From: Heterostelium multicystogenum
Lineage: Eukaryota; Evosea; Eumycetozoa; Acytosteliales; Acytosteliaceae
NCBI GenBank assembly: GCA_003667245.1
Contig: RCNN01000093.1
Span: 20,881-84,880 of the forward strand
Reading direction: 5' to 3'
DNA: 64,000 nt
Shown here: positions 24,250 through 35,200 of the stretch, piece by piece
How positions within the stretch are numbered: the first letter of the stretch is position 1
Layout: each line of letters begins with the position of its first letter
Position numbers and translations under genes: made by a program
Notes under the pieces: model-generated
What the model was told of the DNA's origin: nothing
Database searches by the model: none
The model's input: the letters and a program-made list of their open reading frames with translations, nothing else

Positions 24250-26133
24250 CTACCATTCCTTTTCATTTATAACATTGGAGACTAACCAATTATAGACATT
24301 GTGATATCCATTCCTACCTGATAGTAATGCATCTGTTGTACATCCTTCCGTTCTGTTGGCGTGAAGGTATTTTACAACACTTAGAAAACCAGAGCGGGCT
24401 GCTCTATCCATTGCTTCGGTGGTACATCCTTCAGTTCGATTCTCGTGGAGGAATTTGACAATTTCGGAGTGTCCATGTGCAGCAGCCATGTTCATTGCTT
24501 GAGTGGTACATCCTTCAGTTCGATTCTCATGGAGGAATCTGACAATATCGAGTGCTCCACATGATGCTGCGTTGTCCATTACGGCTGTGGTGCAACCTTC
24601 AGTACGGTTGAAATGAAGAAACTGAATCATTTGTAGTTGGTGCCTGCCATTTATAGTTGCACAATCCATTGCTTGGTATGTGCATCCTTCAGTGCGATTA
24701 TAATGTAAGAATTGCACAATATCTAGACTTCCAGAAAAAACAGCTCTATCCATTGCACCGCTTGTGCATCCTTCTGTTCGATTCTTATGCAACCACCAAA
24801 CAATTTCAATATGATTACGTGAAGCTGCCAGATCCATGATAGAACTGTCAAATAACTCTGGCATGTTCTCGTGAAACCATTTGATAGAATCCAAATTCCC
24901 CTCGCTTGCTGCACTTTGAAGTGGAATACGTAAGCTTCCAGTCCATTTGTCTTTCAACCATTGCAACCTTGACACATCAATATCGTGCTCTAGAATTTCA
25001 TCACTGAAGCCTTCGGTTCGATTCTCATGCAACCACTCAACCACATCCATATGATTTGCAAGAAACGCTTGATCTATTGCAGCCTCTGTACATCCTTCGG
25101 TTCTGTTGCATGAAGCCATTTTACCATATCAAGATTTCCTGCTTCTGCTGCATTATCCATTGCTGATTCGGTACATCCCTCAGTTCGATTTTTGTGCAAC
25201 CATTTGACAACATCAAAATGTGAATAGAGTGCAGCTAAATCCATTGCTTTGGTTGAGCATCCTTCAGTTCGATTGTGGTGCAACCATTGTAAAACATCAA
25301 GCTGTCCAGTGCTTGCTGCTTCATTCATTGCATTCTTAGTACATCCTTCGAAATTATTGTTGTGGAGCCATTTCAAACATTCAAACTGTTTGTAGAAAAC
25401 TGCACGATTGAAAATGAGTGCTTTTGGGTTCAATATTACTCCTTTGTTCTTGAGATACTCAAGAACATGTATATGTCCTCTTTCGATAGCTCTAATGTAC
25501 ATATTGTTATCTTGACAATACTTTTCTCTGTTGTTGTAAAGCCATTCGATGATATCGATTCTACCAACATAAGCAGCATTATCATATATCAAATAATCTC
25601 TTTCATTGGTTTTGACCAAATCAGACAGATAGATCAACAGATCGATGTTGTTGTCAGTTGATTTCAGAGTTGCGAGTGGTGCAACTGCCAAACATCTATA
25701 AAGGTTCAATGTGTCAGCACCAGCAACTTCCACAAGTAACTTGATGATGTCAAGTCGATTGTTGATAGTGGCAAACTGCACAAGTTCTGTTCCATAGTGT
25801 TCTTCAACGTAAATTCTTGGGATGTTGATGTCACAAACCAAAATACCTGACCATTTCCAAGCTGACTTTGATATCAGAGTGCCTAATAGCCGACTTGATC
25901 GTCAAGAAAATAGACATGTCATCCATTTTGTCAATACGAAAGATTTCAAAGTACTCTTTCAACTGTGTGAAGTATCCATGATATGCCAAGATCCAAGGCA
26001 ACCGAATTACTTCTTCCCAACAGAATGAACCCATAACTTCAGGCAGAATAGTATGCAATTGTCTGACATTGTCAAATATTAATCCACTTATTACTTTGTT
26101 GTTAAACAATAATGAAAACAATGATTTATTCAT
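24250..26133 (-). CDS. Dictyostelid ankyrin-repeat protein (NRTEGCT family), two frameshifts
   Basis: The ATG at 26133 starts MNKSLFSLLFNNKVI, the same head as the ankyrin genes at 57785 and 62189. A non-repeat N-terminal domain (YHGYFTQLKEYFE, MVRYLVCDINIPR) leads into about 15 ankyrin-like repeats of roughly 28 residues with the signature NRTEGCTxxAMDxAAxxGxL followed by VVKWLH. The repeats should form a solenoid for protein binding; partners are unknown. Two single-base indels break the frame: an extra T near 25845 (the paralogue at 58070 has one fewer) and a missing A near 25105 (the paralogue at 58875 has GCAAACAGA). With these allowed the gene is complete to TAG at 24250-24252. No transmembrane segment or signal peptide is seen. 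Confidence 0.78.
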
Positions 26134-27046
26134 CTGTATATCTTATCATTTCTCTCAATTATAAAAAGATTCAAAAAAAAAAAAATAAAAAATCCTTTGA
26201 AGAGGTTTTGGTATCAAAAATGCTGTTTTCCAGGAACCAGATATGTATTGAAATGAGGATCCAATTTATTTGATTGGATTGAGAAACAAACATATATACA
26301 TGTATTTACTTACCTTAATTCTATTCTATACTATTCTATCCTCAAGAGCAGCTGTAGGTCAATGCTTAATCTCACAAAAACCCACAAAATAATATACCAA
26401 AGTGAATAATCTGAATTTAGATTGTTTCTATGAATTTCTAAAGCATACCAGGTGATGACAAAGTGTTCAATTAAATCTTGATTTGGACTTTTGTCAATCA
26501 TGCATGCTTGGCGAATTTCATTTGTTTCTTGTTATAACACTTTTCAAAATGCTTATTGAAATGTTGTCTATGAGTAAACTATAATTCTAAAACACTGTGA
26601 AACCAGAGAAATTTGATATTCATTGCAGGTTGAAGCTTTCGTTCGATGATTCAAAAGTTCATGGCATGAGTGGTGCTCCTATTGTTCAAAAAATCAAAAT
26701 CTCTACATCCATATGCACATTTCCTGTGGATATATAGGTTGTTATTTCGTAACGATGTAATATCTTCAATTCATTCATTTAAGAGTATGCACAGTGATGA
26801 AATTTATGATACAATGTAATATGCTGGCTTAGGTTTCACTAAATTTAAAAAAAGTCAACAGAATTCAAAATGAACACCACACCACACTACTTTATTACAG
26901 TCATTTGATTTTAATTTTTGTTTACATTCACTGGCTTTAATTAATTTTACTTCAAACGAATAAGTTTAGAAAAAGTAGTGAAGTCAAGTAAAGTATAGTT
27001 TTGAAAATAGTAGAGAAATAATAATAATAAAAATAATAATAATAGG
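26134..27046. other. Intergenic region, AT-rich, no gene seen
   Basis: About 900 bp between divergent genes. It contains an A run at 26172-26190 and TAA repeats just upstream of the SRPRB start. No RNA gene or conserved frame was found. Confidence 0.45.
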
Positions 27047-28164
27047 ATGAGTGGAGTCGTTGAAAAGATACCTGACTCATTGAAGCCATACTATAGCTTG
27101 GCACATAACACAGCTCGATAAATGGTTGGCTCCTTACAGCTTGCCGGTGTCGACTGATATCATCTTGTTGGCAAGCATTGCTTTGTTGTTATAGTGTTCC
27201 TTTCTTTGGTGTTTGGAGGCGGCAGTAGAAAGTCGAGCAGAGGCAGAACCTCCGTTGGTCAATCGTCGTCCACCTCTTCGACTTCGTCTGTGTCTTCTTC
27301 ATCGAAGAAGAGAGGAAATCAATTGACAATCTTGGGACTTTCTGATTTCTGGAAAGACTACTCTCTTTTTTAAAGTTGATCGACAAAGATGTCAATACCT
27401 TTGCATCAATCGTACCAAACAAAGGTCACTACAATGTAAGCATCAGATATCATTGATAAAACTGCAACAGCACATTCTAACCTGAGAATAATAAAATGAC
27501 TACAGAATGACGTAAGAAGATTCCAGTTGTCGATGTCCCAGGACACACAAAGATGAGACCAACTTTGCCACAATATCTAAGCAGCGCAGTTTGCATTATA
27601 TATATGATCGATAGTTCAACCTTCATTGATCGTCCAACTGAGGAAGCTTCAGTAAGTTTCATCTACGACACACCCAAACCACCGCCATCATCATGCTAAC
27701 ATAGTTATTTATTTTCAAATCTAAGAAACTTATATGATGTTTTGGTAGATAGTAATGTATATGAAAGAAAAGTACCTATTTTAGTTTTCTGCAATAAATC
27801 AGATTTGAATGGATTGGGTGAGGCAGAGATCCAAACTACTTTGGAGAGCGAGTTGGATGACATCAGAAAGACAAGAGGATCTGCTCCATCGATGATGGGT
27901 AACGAAGACGGATATGATCAGCGTGAAATCTATCTTGGCAATGAAGGTGAATCATTCCAATTCGATCACCTTCCAAATGAAATCACTTTCACAAGGGTTC
28001 AATCAAATCTGAATCAAATGAAATCCCAGAATCAATTCTTTCATTTATTAGCAATAATATATAAATATAAAATAAAACCAAACCTAGAGTATCCCATTGT
28101 AAATAGATTGATCAACTGCAGTTTGACCATGATCCGAAATTGTCGGGCCAGCCAACTGTGGTGA
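27047..28164 (+). CDS. srprb: Signal recognition particle receptor subunit beta (frameshifts)
   Basis: SR-beta is an ER-membrane GTPase of the Arf/Sar class that anchors SR-alpha and helps dock ribosomes at the translocon. The ATG at 27047 gives a short lumenal segment, one N-terminal membrane helix (STDIILLASIALLL plus VFLSLVFGGG), a Ser-rich linker, and a G-domain: G1 LGLSDSGKTTLF, G3 VDVPGHTKMRP, G4 FCNKSDLNG, the SR-beta-specific RKTRGSAPSMM and a FQFDHLPNEITF strand near the end. Introns are at about 27436-27505 and 27654-27726. Extra T residues in TTT and TTTTTT runs near 27346 and 27370 and shifts near 27113 and 27200 break the frame, all around otherwise perfect motifs, so error is likely. 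The extreme C-terminus after about 28010 does not resemble the family and may include an unrecognised intron. Confidence 0.83.
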
Positions 28165-28399
28165 AATACATATTAAAGTCTGTTCCACCCAGATTGAAAA
28201 TTTATTTAATTTTTAAATTAAGTATTGTATTTTTTTATTTTTAAACATTTTTTAATGATCACATATTATTATTATTATTATTCCGCACAACATTAAGGAT
28301 ATATAGCGTTTGTTTGTTCATTATTAATACATGTATTGATTTTGGATCAAACATATCTTTAATATATCACATTAAAAGTTCTGAAGTAGATGATTATTT

Positions 28400-30330
28400 T
28401 CTGTGGATGATTCTCCATGTGATGACACTGTAGTGGATCCTATGTCCGAGGAAGGAGACTTTGATATTTCAAATTTTGTAAAATATCAAAAGGACTGTAA
28501 TGAGGCGGCTTTGAAGGATTAATATAAACAATTTTTCGAGAGCAACCAATTGAATTTATTTGATATGATACTAAAGCAAATACAAAAAAGAATAACAAGG
28601 GTTTGTTATTCCAAACGGACCTTAAATTAATGAAGAATATCTATTCGACTCTCTTTCTGTGGTGGATTTAGATACACTTGATAAAAGTTCCAGCTTTGGA
28701 GAGCTTTTGGAAATAATAAACTCCCTAAGTCAAACCAATAAGGAAAACAACAACATCTTGTTGAATAAGGAAAATATGGATGAAAACTACAATACTTTAC
28801 AACTAATGGTTAGTGACTGTATAGATATTGGTAACCACCTACCGAAGATGAAATCAAACTTATAATTTCGACCAACTCCCAACCTGTGAAAGACACCGAA
28901 CAGACACCACAAACAACAACTACTTCTGCAACAACTAACAATTTAAAGAGAAATTCAACGACTACAAATACCATTGACAAGGAAGAGACCAAAGAAATCA
29001 GAGATTTCTGCAAACATCCACAGCAGATATAGTAAAGTAGCGACCACTGAGAAAGATACCAATGTTGAAGCTCAACTATCATCAATACAATAAGTCCCGA
29101 GTTATCTCTTTCTGTTGGGAATGTATTAAGAAAAGTCAGAGGTGTTGTTTACAAGATTAAGCTTAGCAAGCCTTATAGGCACTAAATTAAAGATATTCTG
29201 ACTGCAGCAAATCCTTCGATGAAAGGATTAGGCTTTCGTTTAAAACACTACTCTCCAACCAGATGGTGTTCTCTTTATCATATGATAAAGAAAATTCAGG
29301 GAATATTATAAGGCAATTGAGTTGTTAAATGAGCCCAAATTTATATTTTCAACAGATGAGTTGGATGTAAGTATATTCAAGTACTATTGTTATTGCCATT
29401 AACAACTAATGAAAGACTTTCGCAAATAGGTAATAGACGATTATTTATTGTTACTAGCACCATTTGAAAAGTACACCATTTATATAGCACCGACGATAGG
29501 ATAACTATTGACATTGTTGTTCCATTGCTTAACCACCTACCAGATTTGTTGGCGAACCAAAAAGCCCAACTTAAGACTGTTCAAGGTACATTGTTATTCG
29601 AAAAACTGCAAGGTTCTCTCAAGAAAGAACCGATGAATTGCTTGGTTCAGTACCTGATCTAGTGTTGTCTTTACTCTTCTCTCCATTTTACAAGTCCCAT
29701 TTGAAAATTGTAACGGTTGCTCCAGATGCTGATTATCCAGAGCAAAAGCGTCATCAAAGAACCAACCCACTCCAGTGACTGTGCCAATCAAAGTTACTGA
29801 TGATAACAAGATCGAGTTAACATTAACCAACGACCAATTGAATTTTTTATCGAGGATATCAAATCTTGCAGAACCCAAGTAGCTGGCAATGAAACACAGA
29901 TAGTACCCACTATAGTTGACGCACCTCAAACAGATATTTCAAAAAACAAATGCACCCAATATATTTCAAATAATTTTTTCTCAATTACATCAAAATGACA
30001 ATCCAAACTCAGGAACTTACAATAGATACACTCAGGAAACAAATAATCGATTTCCACAACTACCAGTACATTGCGGAAGATGAAGAAGTAAAAAGTAAAT
30101 ATTCTAATCCCGCTATTTTCTGGAAGAAATACGGTCACGAATTCCCATATCTTGCTCTACTTGCTCGCAAATATATGTGTATTCCTGCCTCTTCTGAGCC
30201 TTCCGAATCTGGGTTCTCAAAAGCTAATTTCATCTTTTCTGAAAGACGACAATCAATGCACAGTAGCACATTAAGAGATTATGCTTTGTTGTATTGCAAC
30301 CAATCTTTATTAGAAAAAAGATATAAATAA
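28400..30330 (+). mobile_element. Decayed hAT-family DNA transposon
   Basis: The 3' part (29995-30330) encodes the hAT C-terminal dimerisation block: WKKYGHEFPYLALLARKYMC, then IPASSEPSESGFSKANFIFS, ending at TAA. Upstream, short fragments in all three frames keep an hAT-like look (acidic N-terminal segment near 28420-28640; a basic stretch near 28900-29030; GLGFRLKHYSPTRWCSLYHM near 29220-29290, reminiscent of the RW..T/S block; further pieces near 29400-29900), with many stops and shifts. No terminal inverted repeats or target-site duplication were found, so the ends are approximate. The element is not functional as read. Confidence 0.7.
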
Positions 30331-30501
30331 ATAAACTTGTTATTTTATTGTACGTAATTAATTAAAACTTATCAAAAAAGTAACAAAAACTGTCAGCGTT
30401 CCTTGGCTGAGAATTCTTGGGAACGAAAAACTAACACATCAGTGATTGAATTATCTAAAATGTAAAAAGCACCAGCGAGTATTATTATTATTGATGACAA
30501 C

Positions 30502-31880
30502 ATGTTCATTACTCATCTACCTATTTTGAGTATAATAGTGCAGTATATAGAGAAGAATGTTGATCGAATTTGTTTGACGTTGACTTGTAAATACTTGTTT
30601 GAAAATCGAAACAAGTATCTGACGATCGATCCTTATTGGCTGTTGAATAATATCGAACACTATTACAAGTATTTCAAAATGAAGAGCTTCCTTAGGAAAA
30701 TATACTCTCAAGTGAACTTGAAGAAGTCTTTACTGGAAGAAAAGAGCCAGATAAAGATGATAGGAAGTAGCTACACAGGATAATTAGAAATGAAATCCGC
30801 TATTATGTACCAGACTTCAATGTATTTGCACTAGATCACACCATCAAACGAGAGAGAGACTCAATTTGTCAGAAAATATTACATAGTATGGATCATGGAA
30901 AGCTTTATTCTGAGATAACAGACCTACAATACGGAAGCTTTAATCAAGTTAACTTTGAGCAGATAATGAATTTCCACTCTCTCTTGTATTTAGTTCTTCC
31001 AAATTTGTTCAACACTCGTATACTACCTGACAGCTTCCACCTCGTCTACGCTACCTTGAATTTAAACCTGGCTACAAACATCAATTTGAGCATGGTTTGT
31101 TTCCTCAATCCCTAAAACATCTCATCATTAGCGATGACTACAATCACCCTATCCTGCCTGGCGTTTTACCCAGCAATCTAAAATATCTACGGTTTCGAGA
31201 GAATTCAATATTCAATCAACAACTAGAACCTGGTACTTTTCCAGAATCATTAACTTTTCTCACATTTGGCAATTTTTTCAACAAGCCAATTACAAGTGAC
31301 CAAATTCTCCCTAAATCTTTAGTTGCACTTGAATTTGTAATCTCTTTAATCAATGTTTGTCATATTCGAATGACAAGAAAATATCATATCTTTTCTTCCA
31401 AAATCTCTTCGGTACCTGGTATTGGGGGATGGTTTTTATCAACCTTTTGGATGGTAACACCCTGCATGAAGGCTTAACTCACTTAGCTATTGGATACGGT
31501 ACGAGTAAAAAGCTATCGAATCTACAAATAGTGTTTAAACTCTCTCAGTTTTAGGTACTAAGATGATAAAGAAAAATCCTAAAAATGTAGAGGAGCTATT
31601 TCTTCCAGATGAATTGGAGTTTGAAGTTGTTAATCTACCAGATTTCATAAAGAGAGTTAAAATTTTATCCTCTGATTATTTCAGAAGTTTTATCAAGCTT
31701 CCAAAATCAATAGAATCCTATAATATCACTTTCCCAAGAGGATTAATATCACCTATTGAAATAAGAAGAATTTCTAGCAATCAAAGTCTAGTATGCAGTG
31801 AAAACTTATTGGGTGGAATAGTACACAATAAGGATCTCAAAAAAAAAGTACACTTTTTAGTGTCTCTAGAAATAAATTAG
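30502..31880 (+). CDS. Divergent FNIP-like repeat protein with F-box-like head, frameshifted
   Basis: The ATG at 30502 opens an F-box-like segment (LPILSIIVQYIEKNVDRICL, then CKYLFENRNKYLTID), related in style to the heads of dictyostelid FNIP proteins but distinct from the three others in this window. After an unrecognised linker come FNIP-like repeats: LPPRLRYLEF, FEHGLFPQSLKHLIISDDYN, GVLPSNLKYLRF, GTFPESLTFLTFGNFFNKPI, ILPKSLVALEF. The C-terminal region (31563-31880, PKNVEELFLPDELEFEVVNL onward) seems to be the non-repeat tail. Frames change near 30780, 31040, 31345 and 31555. It may be a pseudogene. It lies directly after the hAT remnant. Confidence 0.55.
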
Positions 31881-32252
31881 CTAAATGATAAATTTAAATC
31901 AATCTGAGTACTCAGTTTCCATCCAATTAAATTAAATTTTGGGCGTAGCCACTCCATTGTATTGTTTCCTTTGGAAATGTAACCTATCTTTATTTTATTA
32001 AAATTAAATCTGGTTTTATCATATTGCAGGAAACTCTCTTTAAAATATATTATTTATCTAATATGTGTGCCAGCTTGCATTTTGAACCATATCCACAATA
32101 TCCAGATCTATAGAATTCACATATTTTTTTTGTTGTGTTTTGTTTATATTGTTGTTGTTAATGGTATTGTTGTTATAGTTCTATTTTTGTTGTTGTTGTT
32201 GTTATTGTTGTTATTATTATAATCAAAATTATTATTATAGTACTTGTAATTT
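31881..32252. other. Intergenic region between convergent genes
   Basis: About 370 bp, AT-rich, with TTG/TTA runs at its right side that lead into the low-complexity 3' end of the minus-strand gene. No further feature supported. Confidence 0.4.
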
Positions 32253-35200
32253 TTAGAATTTTGGTCTCATTGGCGGATAACCTTTTAGTTGGTTTTGTTG
32301 ATAGTATGCACCATTCGGATTGAAATGGTAGTCGTAGTTGTAGTATAGTTCTCTTGTCCATTAGGGTTGTAGTTCATATAGGGATTGTTATTATTAAATG
32401 TATTATTAGTATTGTATTGAACTTGTCTGTAGAGGTTTTTGTGGAATAGAACTACCATATACAAAACTATCTCTGTAAGATAATGGCGGTCTGAATTCGC
32501 TTGAATAGCTGATTTGTGGTTGCTGTTGATTGTTAATTGTTATTATGGGTGTTAATGAAGTAGTCGTAGTTGTTGGAGGAGGCGAAACAGTTGTGGGTTG
32601 TGGAGATTTTGGAGAAATGACGGGTGGAAGGAGGAATGATTGCGAAACAGTTGGAGATAATATTGGTGAAATTGGTCGAGTTGGGAGTGGAGACAACATG
32701 CCAGCACTCATGTGTGTAGAATTTCTCATTGGAGTTCCAGTTGATTGCTGGCTACTGCTGCCGTCGGGTGGGGAGAAGATGTTAAAGTTGTAATAATCCT
32801 CGTCCTGTGAGGCTCTGTAATTAGGTGGAGAGTGGTGGTTTCTGTTGGTGGAGGGAGATCGTTTCATTTGAGAATTCTTGACAAACTCATTACCACCAGA
32901 CTCTGTTCTTCGATGATAATTCTTTTGAGAGCGAGTTGGATACTGATCTTCTTAGCCACTCTATAAAATCGGATTCTGGTGGCATGGTCAATCCAATTTT
33001 AGCAAAGAATTCCCTAATTAATTGAAGATATTAATATTGAAACTAAAGTTTAACAAATTGATTGATTACTTACTCCCATGTTGTTACTCTCATAATTTCT
33101 TTTACTGCTTTTTGGAGATTATCCCTTATGAATGGAGGTGGTTTTCCATAGAATCTGTTGTATTGGTCGTTAACAGTATCGAGTGTCGATCCTTCTGGAC
33201 GTGCTAAATGTTGGAGGAAATAGACATGGAATAACAGTAGTCTAATGGAGACGATAGATGCATCCATTGCCATCTGAGGTCGTCGAGGATCTACTGAAAC
33301 GTCAGGTTGTGTATTGCCATAGGATGGATGCTTCTTGATGATCCACATGACATTTCTGTCGAGGTTTTCCTCAATGTATGCATTGGCAACCTCTGACCAT
33401 TTGTAATCGGAAACAGTGAGAAGTGGTAAGAATTCACCGAGTGCAGGCGTTTCTTTTTTATGTCTTTTTGCTGGTAAATGTATAAAGCCGTATATTTCTT
33501 TGTTGATTTCATTTAACAATGTTGGATATTTCTTTACAAAGGCCACAAACAATTGGTGGAAAAGACAATATCCTTCTAATAATTTAATGGATGCTATTTA
33601 ATTACAAATAAACTAATTAGTATAATCCCTGATAAACATTATCCATTTGAATACATACCATGTAGAGTTTCATTCATTATTAAAACGCACATTGTGTTCA
33701 TGGCAGTACATAAGAATTTCTTTGCTAATTCTGGTCGGAATGACTTTGCGTAGAACATAGTTGTTAGTGAATGTTCCAATGAATCCCATGCTCTTTCACC
33801 ATGTTGATGATTAATATCTTTATAAAATGGAAGTATATTAGTAAAATGTAGTAATTGATATTGGTAAAGTTGGACTTACATAAAGGCAACCAATGGTCAA
33901 ATGATTCTTTCAGGATGGAACTTCTTACACCTTGTTTAAATGCCTCACGAGACAATAGATCTAGCGATGTTCTAATTTCGTCAATCTTTGTTGATTTCTC
34001 TTTTTTGGTTATAATTTTAATACCAATACCAAGGATATCTTCTTGATACGATACTCTGGTGTGGTAGCATACGAGTTCAGGCTCTATAGAACGAATGTAA
34101 TCTTCATCCTGAGTGGTGTTAATAATTTCTGTATTAAAGGAGTATTTGTTGAGACTAGGGCTCTTGATGAGTGAAGAAGTTGATTGGCTGATGGTAGACA
34201 GCTGATTGGAGCTATTACTGCTGCTCAGTGAACTGTTATCATTGTTAGCAGTTCCACTTGAAGATGAAAGTGAGAGTGTAAGGGGATTAGATGAAGTTGA
34301 GCCTGAAGAGGACTGTTCATCATCACTTGGAAGTGGTGGCATGGCTTATCAGCTGTGTGTGGGCATTGGCTACATTTGAAACTCTTGGAGTTTGCTATGG
34401 CATCAGGTATCTTGACAAGATATCCTTCAATAGGCATGGATGAATCTTCATCGTCAAACGAGATTAAGAATGTTTGAATCTGAAGCAAGATGGTTTGGAC
34501 ACTGTAGGCTGAAGACCATCCTGTTGTGGTTGTTTCTTGTTGGTGACCGGCAAAATAGGATTGAAATCACTTAGAATATCCAAACAAATTCTTCCACCAT
34601 CGTGAACATGTGGATGTGGGAACGGAGTGAGTAAAACACCAGATGGAGGATTGGCAGGATAGGTAGGTGGAACTTTAGTTCCAAATGAAAAATAGCTCCT
34701 TCAAAAAGAGAACCAGCTGGAGCCATGATATTTGCGTGCCAAGTGAGGAGGTCAGAGTCATCTATTGGTGTTGCTGAAACTAAGGGAAGTGGATGCTTCA
34801 TTATTGCCTTATAGTCTGCCATCAAGCATTTCTTGGTTGCTTGACTGATGGTTTGAATTGAGTTTGTTACGCTTGTTGCGGAGATATTGATTTCTTGATG
34901 ATTTATACGGAGTGATTCGATAGCATAGGATGAAATCTTATTATGTCCGAGCACCAAATTACGGATGGAAGAGTGTGAATTCTCGTTGAGATTACGAATT
35001 GACTCGTCGGTAACACGTTTTGCAACCAATCAGATTCAAACGTTTCAGATTGCATAGTGTAACCAATTTGCTCACCGAGGAATCACTGATATTTCTCAGA
35101 GTTTGATAAATCTATGTCTCTTAGGAAGGGGCATCTAGCTTGCAGGCTCGACAGCTCAGAAATTAGCAAACACTTCTTTAGATCCAATACTGTAAGATTT

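Noticed and set aside
24250..26133. NRTEGCT repeats as a DNA-level tandem array or CRISPR-like array
   Set aside because: Spacing is about 84 bp with codon-level variation and open reading frame; these are protein ankyrin repeats.
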